Assembly: GCA_025655595.1 (NCBI GenBank)
Contig: JAHXIO010000019.1
Span: 1 to 64,000 of the forward strand
Length of the DNA stretch: 64,000 nt
DNA from: Candidatus Thiodiazotropha sp. (ex Monitilora ramsayi)
Lineage (GTDB): Bacteria; Pseudomonadota; Gammaproteobacteria; Chromatiales; Chromatiaceae
Direction of reading: 5' to 3'
This document shows positions 49,237 through 56,864 of this stretch, one piece after another. The position numbers and the translations under genes were made by a program. Position 1 is the first letter of the stretch. Every line of letters begins with the position of its first letter. Below the pieces are notes generated by a model that was not told the origin of the DNA, made no database searches, and saw only the letters and a list, made by a program, of their open reading frames with translations.

Positions 49237-49479
49237 TCAGTGGTCAGTGGGAGGATTCGACAGACTCAACATTTCGTCGTAGATCTCCCAGGCGGATTGC
49301 GCCTCCTGCGGTGTGACCTTCTGAATGGCGTAGCCGACATGCACCACTACGAAATCATCCGGGACCAGTGTTTCGTGCTGTAACATAAAGAGACTCACTT
49401 CCCGCTCGATACCCTTGGCTTCGCAACGGGCGGTGAAACCGTCGATCTCTTTTATCTGCATCGGTATGCCGAGACACAT
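49237..49479 (-). CDS. hypC: Hydrogenase maturation chaperone HypC
   Basis: An 80-residue chaperone that binds HypD and the large-subunit precursor. It starts MCLGIPMQIKEID, with the essential Cys2, and has VVVHVGYAIQKV, a typical HypC strand. AAGG lies 7 nt upstream of the start. It is the first gene of hypCABD, and only 53 nt separate it from the divergent protease gene, so the two promoters must overlap or be compact. Confidence 0.96.
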   Translation of the reverse strand: MCLGIPMQIKEIDGFTARCEAKGIEREVSLFMLQHETLVPDDFVVVHVGYAIQKVTPQEAQSAWEIYDEMLSLSNPPTDH

Positions 49480-49532
49480 GGTATAACCTTATCTGGTTTA
49501 TCTTAAGTTTCATTCTCACCAGGAGTCATGAT

Positions 49533-50015
49533 TTGTCAATCGAAACCGTATTGATTCTCGGCATCGGAAATACCCTACTAACTGATGAGGGAATCGGCGT
49601 GCATCTCGTGGAACGCATGCGAAATGAAGTGGGGGAGATGAAGGGTGTCGAGTATATGGATGGGGGTACGCTCAGCTTTACACTGGCAGAGCCCATTGGT
49701 CGAGTCGATGGTTTGATCGTCGTGGATGCGGCACGCATGGGAGAGGCGCCGGGAAGTTTAAAGGTCTTCCATGACGAAGAGATGGATCGCTATCTCTCCG
49801 GCAACCGATCCAGTGTTCATGAAGTCAGTCTCACCGATCTGATGGACATCGCAAGACTCTCTGAATCACTACCGCAACAACGCTGTCTCATCGGCATTGA
49901 ACCCGAGTCGGTCGATTGGGGTGAAGCACCGACGCAAAAGGTTGACGCCGCAATCAAACTTGGCATCCAAGAGATACTCTCTATACTCAACACGTGGATG
50001 AAAAACGATCCGTAA
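49533..50015 (+). CDS. hupD: Hydrogenase maturation endopeptidase
   Basis: A 160-residue protease of the HyaD/HupD/HybD family. It removes the C-terminal tail of the large subunit after nickel insertion. The N-terminal LILGIGNTLLTDEGIGVHLVE (split) carries the Ni-sensing Glu, VVDAARMG the Asp, and SSVHEVSL the His. Start is TTG 49533 with AGGAG 7 nt upstream. An ATG at 49528 is in another frame. Its likely substrate is HynL at 53678. Confidence 0.94.
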   Translation: MSIETVLILGIGNTLLTDEGIGVHLVERMRNEVGEMKGVEYMDGGTLSFTLAEPIGRVDGLIVVDAARMGEAPGSLKVFHDEEMDRYLSGNRSSVHEVSLTDLMDIARLSESLPQQRCLIGIEPESVDWGEAPTQKVDAAIKLGIQEILSILNTWMKNDP

Positions 50016-50101
50016 AAAATTACGTATCTTTAAGAAAACGGAAACAATTCGAACAAAAAAAATCAATCACGATGCGCTTTAATGATCCAGGTCAGTATCA
50101 C

Positions 50102-50119
50102 TATCAGTTATTGCTGATA
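50102..50119 (+). promoter_or_regulatory. Dyad in the gap before hupH/hynS
   Basis: TATCAG and CTGATA are separated by 6 nt (TTATTG), forming an 18-nt dyad 36 nt upstream of the hupH start. The 139-nt AT-rich gap after the protease gene suggests a separate promoter for the structural genes. The regulator is unknown. Confidence 0.35.
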
Positions 50120-50154
50120 TTCTTTCGATTAGACCAACAATCACGGTATTCGTA

Positions 50155-50598
50155 ATGCAAAAGCTGCAGGATATCGCTGTGAGGGTTGAGTCAAAGGATG
50201 TGCCACTCAACCACTCCAATGCGACCCCCATCTTGCATGAAATTCACCATGCGCTGCAGAGGCTGGCGACGCAGCAGGAAACCACGACGATCGATTTGCG
50301 CGCCATCCCTTTCGGTCCTGGCGATGAAGAGGATCTTTTAAACCGCCTGGGTACCGGAGAAGTCCAAATCGAACTCGATTCACTGGGTACCAGCAAGCTC
50401 TGGGAGACCGCCTTCAGCGGTGTCTGGATCATCGACCATCGAAACGCCGAAGGTGAGCGAGTCGCCCTACAAATCGAAGTGACCCGGGTGCCGGAGATTA
50501 TCCAGACCCACCCCGACGATGTCACAGATTCTTTGCAACTGCTTGATAATCAACTTAACCCGAACCGTACCGAGACTTCAGGTCTGCGGGAGGAGTAG
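50155..50598 (+). CDS. hupH: Hydrogenase assembly protein HupH/HyaF C-terminal-domain type
   Basis: A 147-residue protein that matches the HupH/HyaF C-terminal domain. The family pattern is IPFGPGDEEDLLNRLGTGEV, then KLWETAFSGVWIIDH, corresponding to the conserved GxGEV and ETxFxGVW blocks. Full HyaF/HupH proteins have two such halves; here only one is present. Related proteins help mature the small subunit. The hynS start follows 2 nt after its stop, supporting coupled expression. Confidence 0.85.
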   Translation: MQKLQDIAVRVESKDVPLNHSNATPILHEIHHALQRLATQQETTTIDLRAIPFGPGDEEDLLNRLGTGEVQIELDSLGTSKLWETAFSGVWIIDHRNAEGERVALQIEVTRVPEIIQTHPDDVTDSLQLLDNQLNPNRTETSGLREE

Positions 50599-50600
50599 TG

Positions 50601-51707
50601 ATGGCTGACCATATGAAGCGATTCAGGCAAACTCTGGGTGAGAGCTTGCGGGAACGAGGCGTCTCCAGACGCGGTTTTCTCAAGTACTGTACCGCCACGG
50701 CATCGATGATGGCGCTGCCGCCCACCATGGTGCCGGCCGTGGCAGCGGCGCTGGAGAAGGCGAAGCGACCGTCGGTAATCTGGCTCTCTTTTCAGGAGTG
50801 CACCGGATGTACGGAATCGATCACCCGCAGCCATTCTCCCTCGCTCGAGAATCTGATCTTCGATCATATCTCCCTCGATTATCACCATACACTACAGGTC
50901 GCCTCCGGTGATGCGGCAGAAGCGGCGCGCGAAGCCGCGATGCATGAGAACGAAGGCAAATATCTTGTGGTGGTGGATGGTTCGATCCCATTGGGCAACC
51001 CGGGATTCTCGACTATTGCCGGTATCAGTAATTTGCAGATGATGGAAGAGACAGTAGCCGGCGCCGCTGCGGTGATTGCCGTCGGTTCCTGTGCCGCCTT
51101 CGGCGGTCTGCCCCAAGCCAATCCCAATCCGACGGGGGCCGCCTCCGTTTCCGATATCGTGCATGACAAGCCTGTGGTGAACGTCTCCGGCTGTCCACCG
51201 ATTCCAACGGTGATCACCGGTGTGCTCGCCCACTTTCTGACCTTCGGCTCTCTGCCCGAGCTGGATGCCCTTGGCCGTCCCATGGTGTTCTACGGACAGA
51301 GCATTCACGACCGTTGTTACCGGCGTCCGTTTTACGACAAAGGCCTCTTCGCAGAGACCTTCGACGATGAGGGGGCACGCAAAGGCTGGTGCCTCTACCG
51401 GCTCGGCTGCAAGGGACCCATGGCCTACAACGCCTGCGCCACCACCAAGTGGAATCAGGGTGTGAGCTGGCCTGTAGAATCGGGACACGGTTGTCTGGGT
51501 TGCTCAGAGCCCGATTTCTGGGATGCGGGCGGTTTCTACAATGCGCTCTCCATCCCGGACAGCGACATAATCCGCAATGCAGGCATCGTGACCGCAGCCG
51601 GTGTCGCCCTCGGCGCCGCCGCAGGCGCGCTCAACCGCAGCACGCGGGCCAAGGCCGCCGCCAAACATGAGACAGTTACCATCGACGATCTGGATAGAAA
51701 ATCATGA
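50601..51707 (+). CDS. hynS: [NiFe] hydrogenase small subunit, Isp type
   Basis: A 368-residue FeS subunit. The twin-arginine signal SRRGFLKYC at 22-30 directs export of the folded heterodimer. Proximal cluster residues include CTGC (67-70), GSCAAFGG and SGCPPIP. Medial/distal cluster motifs are HDRCYRR, CLYRLGCKGP and HGCLGCSEPDFWD. The C-terminus has a weak hydrophobic stretch (IVTAAGVALGAAAGAL). ATG 50601 follows GGGAGGAG at a good distance; an overlapping GTG at 50598 is less likely. The 3' end overlaps isp1 by 4 nt. Confidence 0.96.
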   Translation: MADHMKRFRQTLGESLRERGVSRRGFLKYCTATASMMALPPTMVPAVAAALEKAKRPSVIWLSFQECTGCTESITRSHSPSLENLIFDHISLDYHHTLQVASGDAAEAAREAAMHENEGKYLVVVDGSIPLGNPGFSTIAGISNLQMMEETVAGAAAVIAVGSCAAFGGLPQANPNPTGAASVSDIVHDKPVVNVSGCPPIPTVITGVLAHFLTFGSLPELDALGRPMVFYGQSIHDRCYRRPFYDKGLFAETFDDEGARKGWCLYRLGCKGPMAYNACATTKWNQGVSWPVESGHGCLGCSEPDFWDAGGFYNALSIPDSDIIRNAGIVTAAGVALGAAAGALNRSTRAKAAAKHETVTIDDLDRKS

Positions 51708-52366
51708 CCACACCGACAGACTTTCTTTTATGGGTTAGGGGACCGGGCTTCGATATCGCACTGGTCGTCTTCATACTGGGTGTCATTATTCGATTGCTTG
51801 AAGTTCTGGTGCTCGGTCGCAAACATGACTATTCGGAGCCGAGGGGCGGCGAGTTGGGTCCGGGTCTGAAGACCGTAGTGACGCGTACGTTGCCGGAGAC
51901 GGGCTCGTTCAAACGGGCGCCGTTTACCGTGATCGGCGGCTATATCTGGCACATCGGATTCTTCATCAGCCTGTTTCTGTTTGTGCCCCATATCGAGCTG
52001 ATCAATGCGACCCTGGGACTGAGCTGGCCGGGTATTGCCAGCAACCTGGTGGATGCGGTCGCGGCAGTGACCATCGTGACCCTGATCGCGATGCTCTTCA
52101 GCCGTCTCACGCATCCGGTCAAACGCTATCTGAGCGGACCGGAGGACTATCTCACCTGGCTGGTCACCTTCCTGCCCATGTTGACGGGCTATCTGGCCTA
52201 CCATCGGATGATCGATCCCTATCCGCTGGTGCTGGGTCTGCACATTCTCAGTGTCGAAGTGCTGATGATCGTGTTTCCATTCACCAAGCTGATGCACGCT
52301 TTCACCTTTTTCATCGCTCGCTGGTACAACGGTGCCATGTCCGGCCGTAGAGGAGTTCAATCATGA
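51704..52366 (+). CDS. isp1: Isp1, cytochrome b-like membrane subunit
   Basis: A 220-residue integral membrane protein with about five helices, similar to the gamma subunit of nitrate reductase and DsrM-like cytochromes b. Candidate heme ligands include His in YIWHIGFF and HILSVEVLM, plus the histidines in FSRLTHPVKRYL and AYHRM. It should take electrons from HynS at the outer face and pass them through hemes to Isp2. It overlaps genes on both sides by 4 nt (ATGA), so expression is tightly linked. Confidence 0.92.
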   Translation: MTTPTDFLLWVRGPGFDIALVVFILGVIIRLLEVLVLGRKHDYSEPRGGELGPGLKTVVTRTLPETGSFKRAPFTVIGGYIWHIGFFISLFLFVPHIELINATLGLSWPGIASNLVDAVAAVTIVTLIAMLFSRLTHPVKRYLSGPEDYLTWLVTFLPMLTGYLAYHRMIDPYPLVLGLHILSVEVLMIVFPFTKLMHAFTFFIARWYNGAMSGRRGVQS

Positions 52367-53631
52367 GTGGCGCAACCCTTGAGAGAGGCCTGAATGCCTT
52401 TCGTGAACAGATGAACGCACCCATCGCATCATTCTTCTCCAGTTGTGTGAATTGCGGCATGTGCGCCGAAGCCTGCCTCTTCTACACCGAGACAGAGGAC
52501 CCCAAGTACACCCCTATCAACAAGCTGGAGCCTTTCCGCCGTGTATGGGAGCAGGAGTACACCCTCTGGGGAAAACTCAAATCGATGATCGGGCTGACCG
52601 AGCCGGTGACCGATGAGCTGCTGGCGGAATGGGAGGAGCTGATCTACGACGGCTGCACCCTCTGCGGACGCTGCTCCATGGTTTGTCCCGTGGGCAACGA
52701 CATCAGCTACATGATCCGCCGCGCCCGTGAGGGATTCGTCGCCGCCGGTTACGCGCCGGAGGGAATCAAGGGCGCCAGCCGCCGGGCCGTTACCATCGGT
52801 AGCCCCATGGGGGTGAAGTTGCCCGCCCTGCAGGCGCAGATCAAACACGTGGAGGCCGACACCGGGCTCACTATCCCGATCGATGTGGAAGGGGCCGACT
52901 ATATGGCGCTGCTCTCTTCCATGGAGATCATGAACTTCCCCGAATACCTGGAGGCGCTGGGTCGCATCTTCAAACAGGCGGGCGTCAGCTGGACCATCAG
53001 CTCCGAGGCCTTCGAGGCGACCAACTCGGGCATCCAGATCGGTTCGTCGGACATCGCCCGCGTGTTGGTCAGCCGCGTGGTCAGCGCCGCCGAGAAGCTG
53101 AAGGTCAAGTATGTGATCAGCCCCGAGTGCGGTCATGCCTATACCGCCATTCGTTGGGAGGGACCCAACCTGATCGGCAGGCCCTACGACTTCAAAGTGG
53201 TGCATATCCTCGAACTGCTCGATGAGCTGCGCGCCAGCGGCCGCATCAAGACCGAGGGCACAGAGGAGGACCGCCTCACCTTCCACGACCCCTGCCAGAT
53301 CGTCCGCAAGGGCGGTGTGCTGGAACAGCCCCGCAACCTGTTGGAGATGGTCACCAGCGACTACGTCGACATGACCGACCATCGGGAGATGAACTGGTGT
53401 TGCGGCGGCGGTGGCGGCGTCAGCGCCAACGAGCGGGCGGAAGAGCTGAGGATCAAGGTTTTCAAACGCAAGAAATCCCAGCTCGATGAGCTGAATGTGG
53501 ATACCCTGGTTACCGCATGCGCCAATTGCCGGCTGATCATCGAAGAGGGATTGGAAGAGTACCGTATGGAGATGCCGGTGGTGGGCCTGACCGAAGTGAT
53601 CGCCGAACACCTGGTTGAAGACAAAGAGTAG
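52363..53631 (+). CDS. isp2: Isp2, HdrD-like iron-sulfur protein
   Basis: A 422-residue cytoplasmic protein resembling heterodisulfide reductase HdrD and DsrK. Two [4Fe-4S] motifs, CVNCGMCAEAC and CTLCGRCSMVCPVG, lie in the first 115 residues. They are followed by CCG-type cysteine blocks: PECGHAY, FHDPCQIV, NWCCGGGGGVSANE and CANCRLIIEEGL. This cysteine set binds the non-cubane cluster in HdrB/D. It may reduce a disulfide or a sulfur carrier; the acceptor in Isp hydrogenases is unsettled. The gene couples to isp1 by overlap. Confidence 0.94.
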   Translation: MSGATLERGLNAFREQMNAPIASFFSSCVNCGMCAEACLFYTETEDPKYTPINKLEPFRRVWEQEYTLWGKLKSMIGLTEPVTDELLAEWEELIYDGCTLCGRCSMVCPVGNDISYMIRRAREGFVAAGYAPEGIKGASRRAVTIGSPMGVKLPALQAQIKHVEADTGLTIPIDVEGADYMALLSSMEIMNFPEYLEALGRIFKQAGVSWTISSEAFEATNSGIQIGSSDIARVLVSRVVSAAEKLKVKYVISPECGHAYTAIRWEGPNLIGRPYDFKVVHILELLDELRASGRIKTEGTEEDRLTFHDPCQIVRKGGVLEQPRNLLEMVTSDYVDMTDHREMNWCCGGGGGVSANERAEELRIKVFKRKKSQLDELNVDTLVTACANCRLIIEEGLEEYRMEMPVVGLTEVIAEHLVEDKE

Positions 53632-53677
53632 CCCCAACTGAGTGCGGTCAGTCCGTACCGATAGGAGACGAGAAAAA

Positions 53678-55399
53678 ATGAGTGACAGAATCGTCGTTGA
53701 TCCCATCACGAGAATCGAGGGGCATCTGCGTATAGAGGCCCAGATGGAGGGTGACCGGATCGCCAGCGCCTATTCATCGGGAACCATGGTTCGCGGCATT
53801 GAGGTGATACTCAAGGGCAGGGACCCGCGTGACGCCTGGGCCTTCGCGCAGCGTATCTGCGGGGTCTGCACACTGGTACACGGCCTTGCTTCGGTCCGGT
53901 CGGTTGAAGACGCCCTGAACTATCAGATCCCGCAGAATGCCCAGCTTATTCGCAATCTGATGATCGGCGCCCAGTACATCCACGATCACGTAATGCACTT
54001 CTACCATCTGCACGCGCTGGATTGGGTCGATGTGGTATCGGCGCTCTCCGCCGATCCGGCCAAGACCTCCGAACTGGCCCAGTCGCTCAGTAACTGGCCG
54101 AAGTCCTCGCCGGGCTACTTCTCCGACATGAAGAAGAAGCTGAAAGGTTTTGTCGATGCCGGGCAACTGGGTATCTTCGCCAAGGCCTACTGGGGGCACT
54201 CGGTCTACAAGCTGCCGCCGGAGGCCAATCTCATGGCGGTGGCCCACTATCTGGAAGCCCTCTCCTGGCAGCGCGATGTGGTGAAACTGCATGCCATCTT
54301 CGGCGGCAAGAATCCCCACCCCAACTTTCTGGTTGGCGGTGTGGCATCTCCTATCGATCTCAACTCCGACTCCGCCATCAACAGCAAGAAGCTGGCGCAG
54401 GTGCAGGACGTAATCACCAAGATGCGTGAGTTTACCGATCAGGTCTACGTACCCGATACGCTCGCCGTTGCCAGCTTCTACAAGGATTGGGGCGAGCGGG
54501 GCGAAGGGCTGGGTAACTTTCTCTGCTACGGCGACCTGCCGATGACCTCGATGGACGATCCCGACAGCTTCTTCTTCCCGCCGGGTGTAATCCTGGATCG
54601 GGATCTGTCGACCATCCATCCCCTCGATCTCAACAACGCGGATGAGATCCAGGAGCAGGTGGCTCACTCCTGGTACGACTACAGCGTCGGCAAGGAGCAG
54701 GGACTGCATCCCTACGACGGCGAGACCAATCTCAACTACACCGGACCTGAGCCTCCTTACAAACAGTTGGATGTGGAGGACTCCTACTCCTGGCTGAAGT
54801 CACCCCGCTGGAAGGGTAAATCAGTTGAAGTGGGACCCCTGGCCCGTGTCCTGATGCTCTATGCCAACGGACATGAACAGACCCAGGAGCTGGTCAACAT
54901 GACCTTGAGTCATCTGGATCTGCCGACAAGGGCGCTTTTCTCAACCCTTGGCAGAACAGCGGCCCGTACCCTGGAGACAAAGATCCTGGCCGATGCCATG
55001 CAGGGTTGGTACGACCAGTTGATCGCCAACATCAAAGCGGGGGATACCAAGACCTTCAACGAGACCTTGTGGGATCCCTCCACCTGGCCAAAACAGTGTC
55101 AGGGCGTCGGTTTCATGGAAGCGCCTCGCGGCGCACTCGGCCACTGGATCGTGATCGAGAACGGCAAGATCGCCAACTACCAGGCGGTGGTGCCCAGCAC
55201 CTGGAATGCCGGACCCCGCGACGCCCAGGGACAGGCCGGTGCCTATGAAGCCGCCCTGCAGGACAACCACCAACTGGCCGATGCCAAACAGCCTGTGGAG
55301 ATACTGCGTACCATCCACAGCTTTGATCCCTGTATCGCCTGTGCTGTTCACCTCTCTGACGAAGAGGGTGAAGAGATGTTGCAGGTGAAAGTGAAATAA
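53678..55399 (+). CDS. hynL: [NiFe] hydrogenase large subunit, Isp type
   Basis: The 573-residue catalytic subunit that splits H2. The N-terminal motif RICGVCTLVH gives nickel ligands Cys61 and Cys64. The C-terminal DPCIACAVH gives Cys552 and Cys555, with His558 the probable cleavage site; a 15-residue tail would be removed by HupD. DPITRIEGHLRIE is the typical start. ATG 53678 has AGGAGA 10 nt upstream; the frame is open from 53642. A clear terminator follows, so this is the last gene of the unit. Confidence 0.97.
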   Translation: MSDRIVVDPITRIEGHLRIEAQMEGDRIASAYSSGTMVRGIEVILKGRDPRDAWAFAQRICGVCTLVHGLASVRSVEDALNYQIPQNAQLIRNLMIGAQYIHDHVMHFYHLHALDWVDVVSALSADPAKTSELAQSLSNWPKSSPGYFSDMKKKLKGFVDAGQLGIFAKAYWGHSVYKLPPEANLMAVAHYLEALSWQRDVVKLHAIFGGKNPHPNFLVGGVASPIDLNSDSAINSKKLAQVQDVITKMREFTDQVYVPDTLAVASFYKDWGERGEGLGNFLCYGDLPMTSMDDPDSFFFPPGVILDRDLSTIHPLDLNNADEIQEQVAHSWYDYSVGKEQGLHPYDGETNLNYTGPEPPYKQLDVEDSYSWLKSPRWKGKSVEVGPLARVLMLYANGHEQTQELVNMTLSHLDLPTRALFSTLGRTAARTLETKILADAMQGWYDQLIANIKAGDTKTFNETLWDPSTWPKQCQGVGFMEAPRGALGHWIVIENGKIANYQAVVPSTWNAGPRDAQGQAGAYEAALQDNHQLADAKQPVEILRTIHSFDPCIACAVHLSDEEGEEMLQVKVK

Positions 55400-55435
55400 C
55401 CAACTAACAACAGCACGACAATACATGGGTGTTGG

Positions 55436-55470
55436 GCCTCTGTCCGTTAGGGCAGGGGCTTTTGTTTTTA
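55436..55470 (+). terminator. Intrinsic terminator after hynL
   Basis: A 10-bp stem (GCCTCTGTCC with GGGCAGGGGC, two G-U pairs) and a GTTA loop are followed by TTTTGTTTTT. It lies 37 nt after the hynL stop and ends the hydrogenase unit. Confidence 0.88.
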
Positions 55471-55473
55471 TCG

Positions 55474-55965
55474 GTGTCAACTAAAAAAACACGACAGTGA
55501 GTATAAATATGTCGACGGCGATTCTAAAAACGTCGGTGGTGACTTAAATCATCTTGTTGTTGACTAACAATGCGTCGGCAATGATATGAAACAGCTCGAC
55601 GGTGACTATAAATGAGTCAACAATGACTCTAAACAACCGGATGCTGATTTAAGAAAGAGTCAACGATGACTCGAATCAACCCAACAATGATTAAAAAAGA
55701 GTCAGCAGTGAGTCGAGATACCCCGACAATGCCTGGAAAAGAGTCGGCAATGAGTCGAATCATCCCGCCATTGAGAAAAAGAGAATAATCGGTGAGTTGA
55801 ATCAACCCGACGTAGAAAGAAATAGTGTCATTGCCGAGTTCAGAGAGTCTCTCAGCTGATTGTTTTTTAGTCATTAGTGACTAAAAAGAAGTTAATCATG
55901 ACTTCTATCAAGTCACCATTGAGTTATTTTTTATCGACAGTGATTGAAAAAGTGTGATTGGTGAG
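55474..55965. repeat. Degenerate 42-bp tandem repeat array
   Basis: About eleven diverged units follow each other with a period of 42 bp. The clearest unit starts are at 55530, 55572, 55614, 55657, 55699, 55741 and 55781. Each unit is built of two related halves, about 23 nt (GAGTCAACAATGACTC then GAATCAA) and about 19 nt (CCCGACAATGATT then A-rich). Several first halves are dyads of GAGTC and GACTC 6 nt apart. Read on the minus strand, three units form a 14-residue repeat in an 81-codon open frame (55629-55874), which I regard as non-coding. No known element is recognised. Confidence 0.75.
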
Positions 55966-56224
55966 CAAAACAAACCCATTAGAGCAGGTCTGATATCCCC
56001 GTATTCCCCAATTTCGAGTAGAGCGATATCCAATGTCATCAATCCGGGTTGGGAAATAGAATGATACATTCCTCTCATGTAGGAAATTGACTACAGACAT
56101 ACTGCTACGTTTCTGGCATCTTTGGGTAAGGTTATGATAAATAGAAAGTAAATAGAGTCATTCACGATGATCTCTAGGATTTCTAATCAATTCAAGGAAG
56201 GCGTTAAGATGAGAACTTTTTTCC
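55966..56224. other. AT-rich non-coding stretch
   Basis: Between the tandem array and the first small gene of the accessory region, no gene or RNA is supported. GGCGTTAAGATGA near 56201 resembles the end of an attC site but has no left partner. Confidence 0.35.
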
Positions 56225-56277
56225 ACATAACGCAATATTTGTGACGTCTACATAATCACCTGTTACATGTCTTAGGA
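56225..56277 (+). repeat. Weak attC-like site 1
   Basis: ACATAAC (56225-56231) could be the left core and CTTAGGA (56271-56277) the right core. GTGA and TCAC form a short inner stem. The right core merges into the AGGAG ribosome site of the next gene, as at 60094 and 61515. The site is short and imperfect. Confidence 0.3.
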
Positions 56278-56285
56278 GAATTTTT

Positions 56286-56510
56286 GTGGAACCTGAATTG
56301 TTGGCAGACAAATTAAAGGAAATGTATTTTAATTCGGATGAAGGAGAGACCGCAGTTTCTATACATCTTTTCGGCATTAAATATGCGGCCGAAATAATGG
56401 AATGTGGTGCATCACCTAAGCAATTAGCAAAGCTGGCAGGCGTACCTGAAACTTATGGTACTGAAATCAACAAAGGCCGAAATCTGGCTAAATATGTGAA
56501 ATTGAAATAG
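56286..56510 (+). CDS. Small HTH-like protein
   Basis: A 74-residue protein starting at GTG 56286, with AGGAGA 7 nt upstream. The C-terminal half looks like a helix-turn-helix: SPKQLAKLAGVPETYGTEINKG, split here as SPKQLAKLAG and VPETYGTEINKGRN. The N-terminal half includes AVSIHLFGIKYAAEI. It resembles small HTH-like proteins found near defence and mobile genes, but I cannot name the family with certainty. It opens the run of plus-strand accessory genes and is AT-richer than the hydrogenase genes. Confidence 0.7.
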   Translation: MEPELLADKLKEMYFNSDEGETAVSIHLFGIKYAAEIMECGASPKQLAKLAGVPETYGTEINKGRNLAKYVKLK

Positions 56511-56663
56511 AGCCTGAGTGTATTTAGGCTGATAGGGGGGATAGGTCAGGGCTCGATTCCCTGGGCGTTTGTTGGCTCCATAGCCCTACTGCTGTTTTTA
56601 CTGCGTTATTATTGCCACATGTTGATTCTATCTTTCAACGGCAACAGTATTAAGGAGGTGTCT

Positions 56664-56768
56664 ATGGTTAAAACATTAATTGCTCGTACTCAGGTTTTTT
56701 TAAGTTCTGTATTGGAAACAATCTGGGCTATAGGAGTCGGCAACGTTGGTGGTCACCTATCAACCTAA
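56664..56768 (+). CDS. Possible 34-residue small protein
   Basis: A short frame with an unusually good ribosome site: AAGGAGGTG ends 3 nt before ATG 56664. The product reads MVKTLIARTQVFLSSVLETI, then WAIGVGNVGGHLST. It ends 11 nt before the attC-like site at 56780, the place where a cassette gene should end. It is moderately hydrophobic and might be membrane-active. Too short for family recognition; it is equally possible that it is a leader peptide. Confidence 0.4.
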   Translation: MVKTLIARTQVFLSSVLETIWAIGVGNVGGHLST

Positions 56769-56779
56769 GTGCATTTACC

Positions 56780-56846
56780 ATGTAACAAGAGCCTGCATAG
56801 AATTCCAGCCGCTGCGCGGCTTTCACCTGTGAGGCTGGCGTTATGC
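56780..56846 (+). repeat. attC-like recombination site 2
   Basis: The right core GTTATGC is at 56840-56846 and the left core ATGTAAC at 56780-56786. L-box-like arms AGCCT (56790-56794) and AGGCT (56832-56836) pair with an extrahelical base. The centre is a perfect hairpin, AGCCGC/GCGGCT (56807-56821). The 67-bp length fits attC. Confidence 0.65.
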
Positions 56847-56864
56847 GAATGGAGAGAATTAGCG

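Noticed and set aside
52429-53709. Minus-strand 426-codon frame opposite isp2
   Set aside because: It is antisense to the strongly supported isp2 gene. Its composition (rich in His, Gln, Asp) is what the opposite strand of a G+C-rich gene yields, and no family is recognisable.
55629-55874. Minus-strand 81-codon frame with a 14-residue repeat
   Set aside because: The repeat follows from the 42-bp DNA period, which is a multiple of three. The frame lacks a ribosome site and units outside it carry stops, so a DNA-level repeat explains it better.
55474-55965. Tandem array considered as a CRISPR
   Set aside because: Units are contiguous and degenerate, with no constant repeat separated by unique spacers, and no cas genes are near.
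56547-56563. CAGGG-CTCGATT-CCCTG, like a tRNA T-arm remnant that could mark an island attachment site
   Set aside because: The stem and loop size fit, but the loop lacks TTC, no 3' acceptor strand with CCA follows in register, and no other arm is present. Too weak to call.
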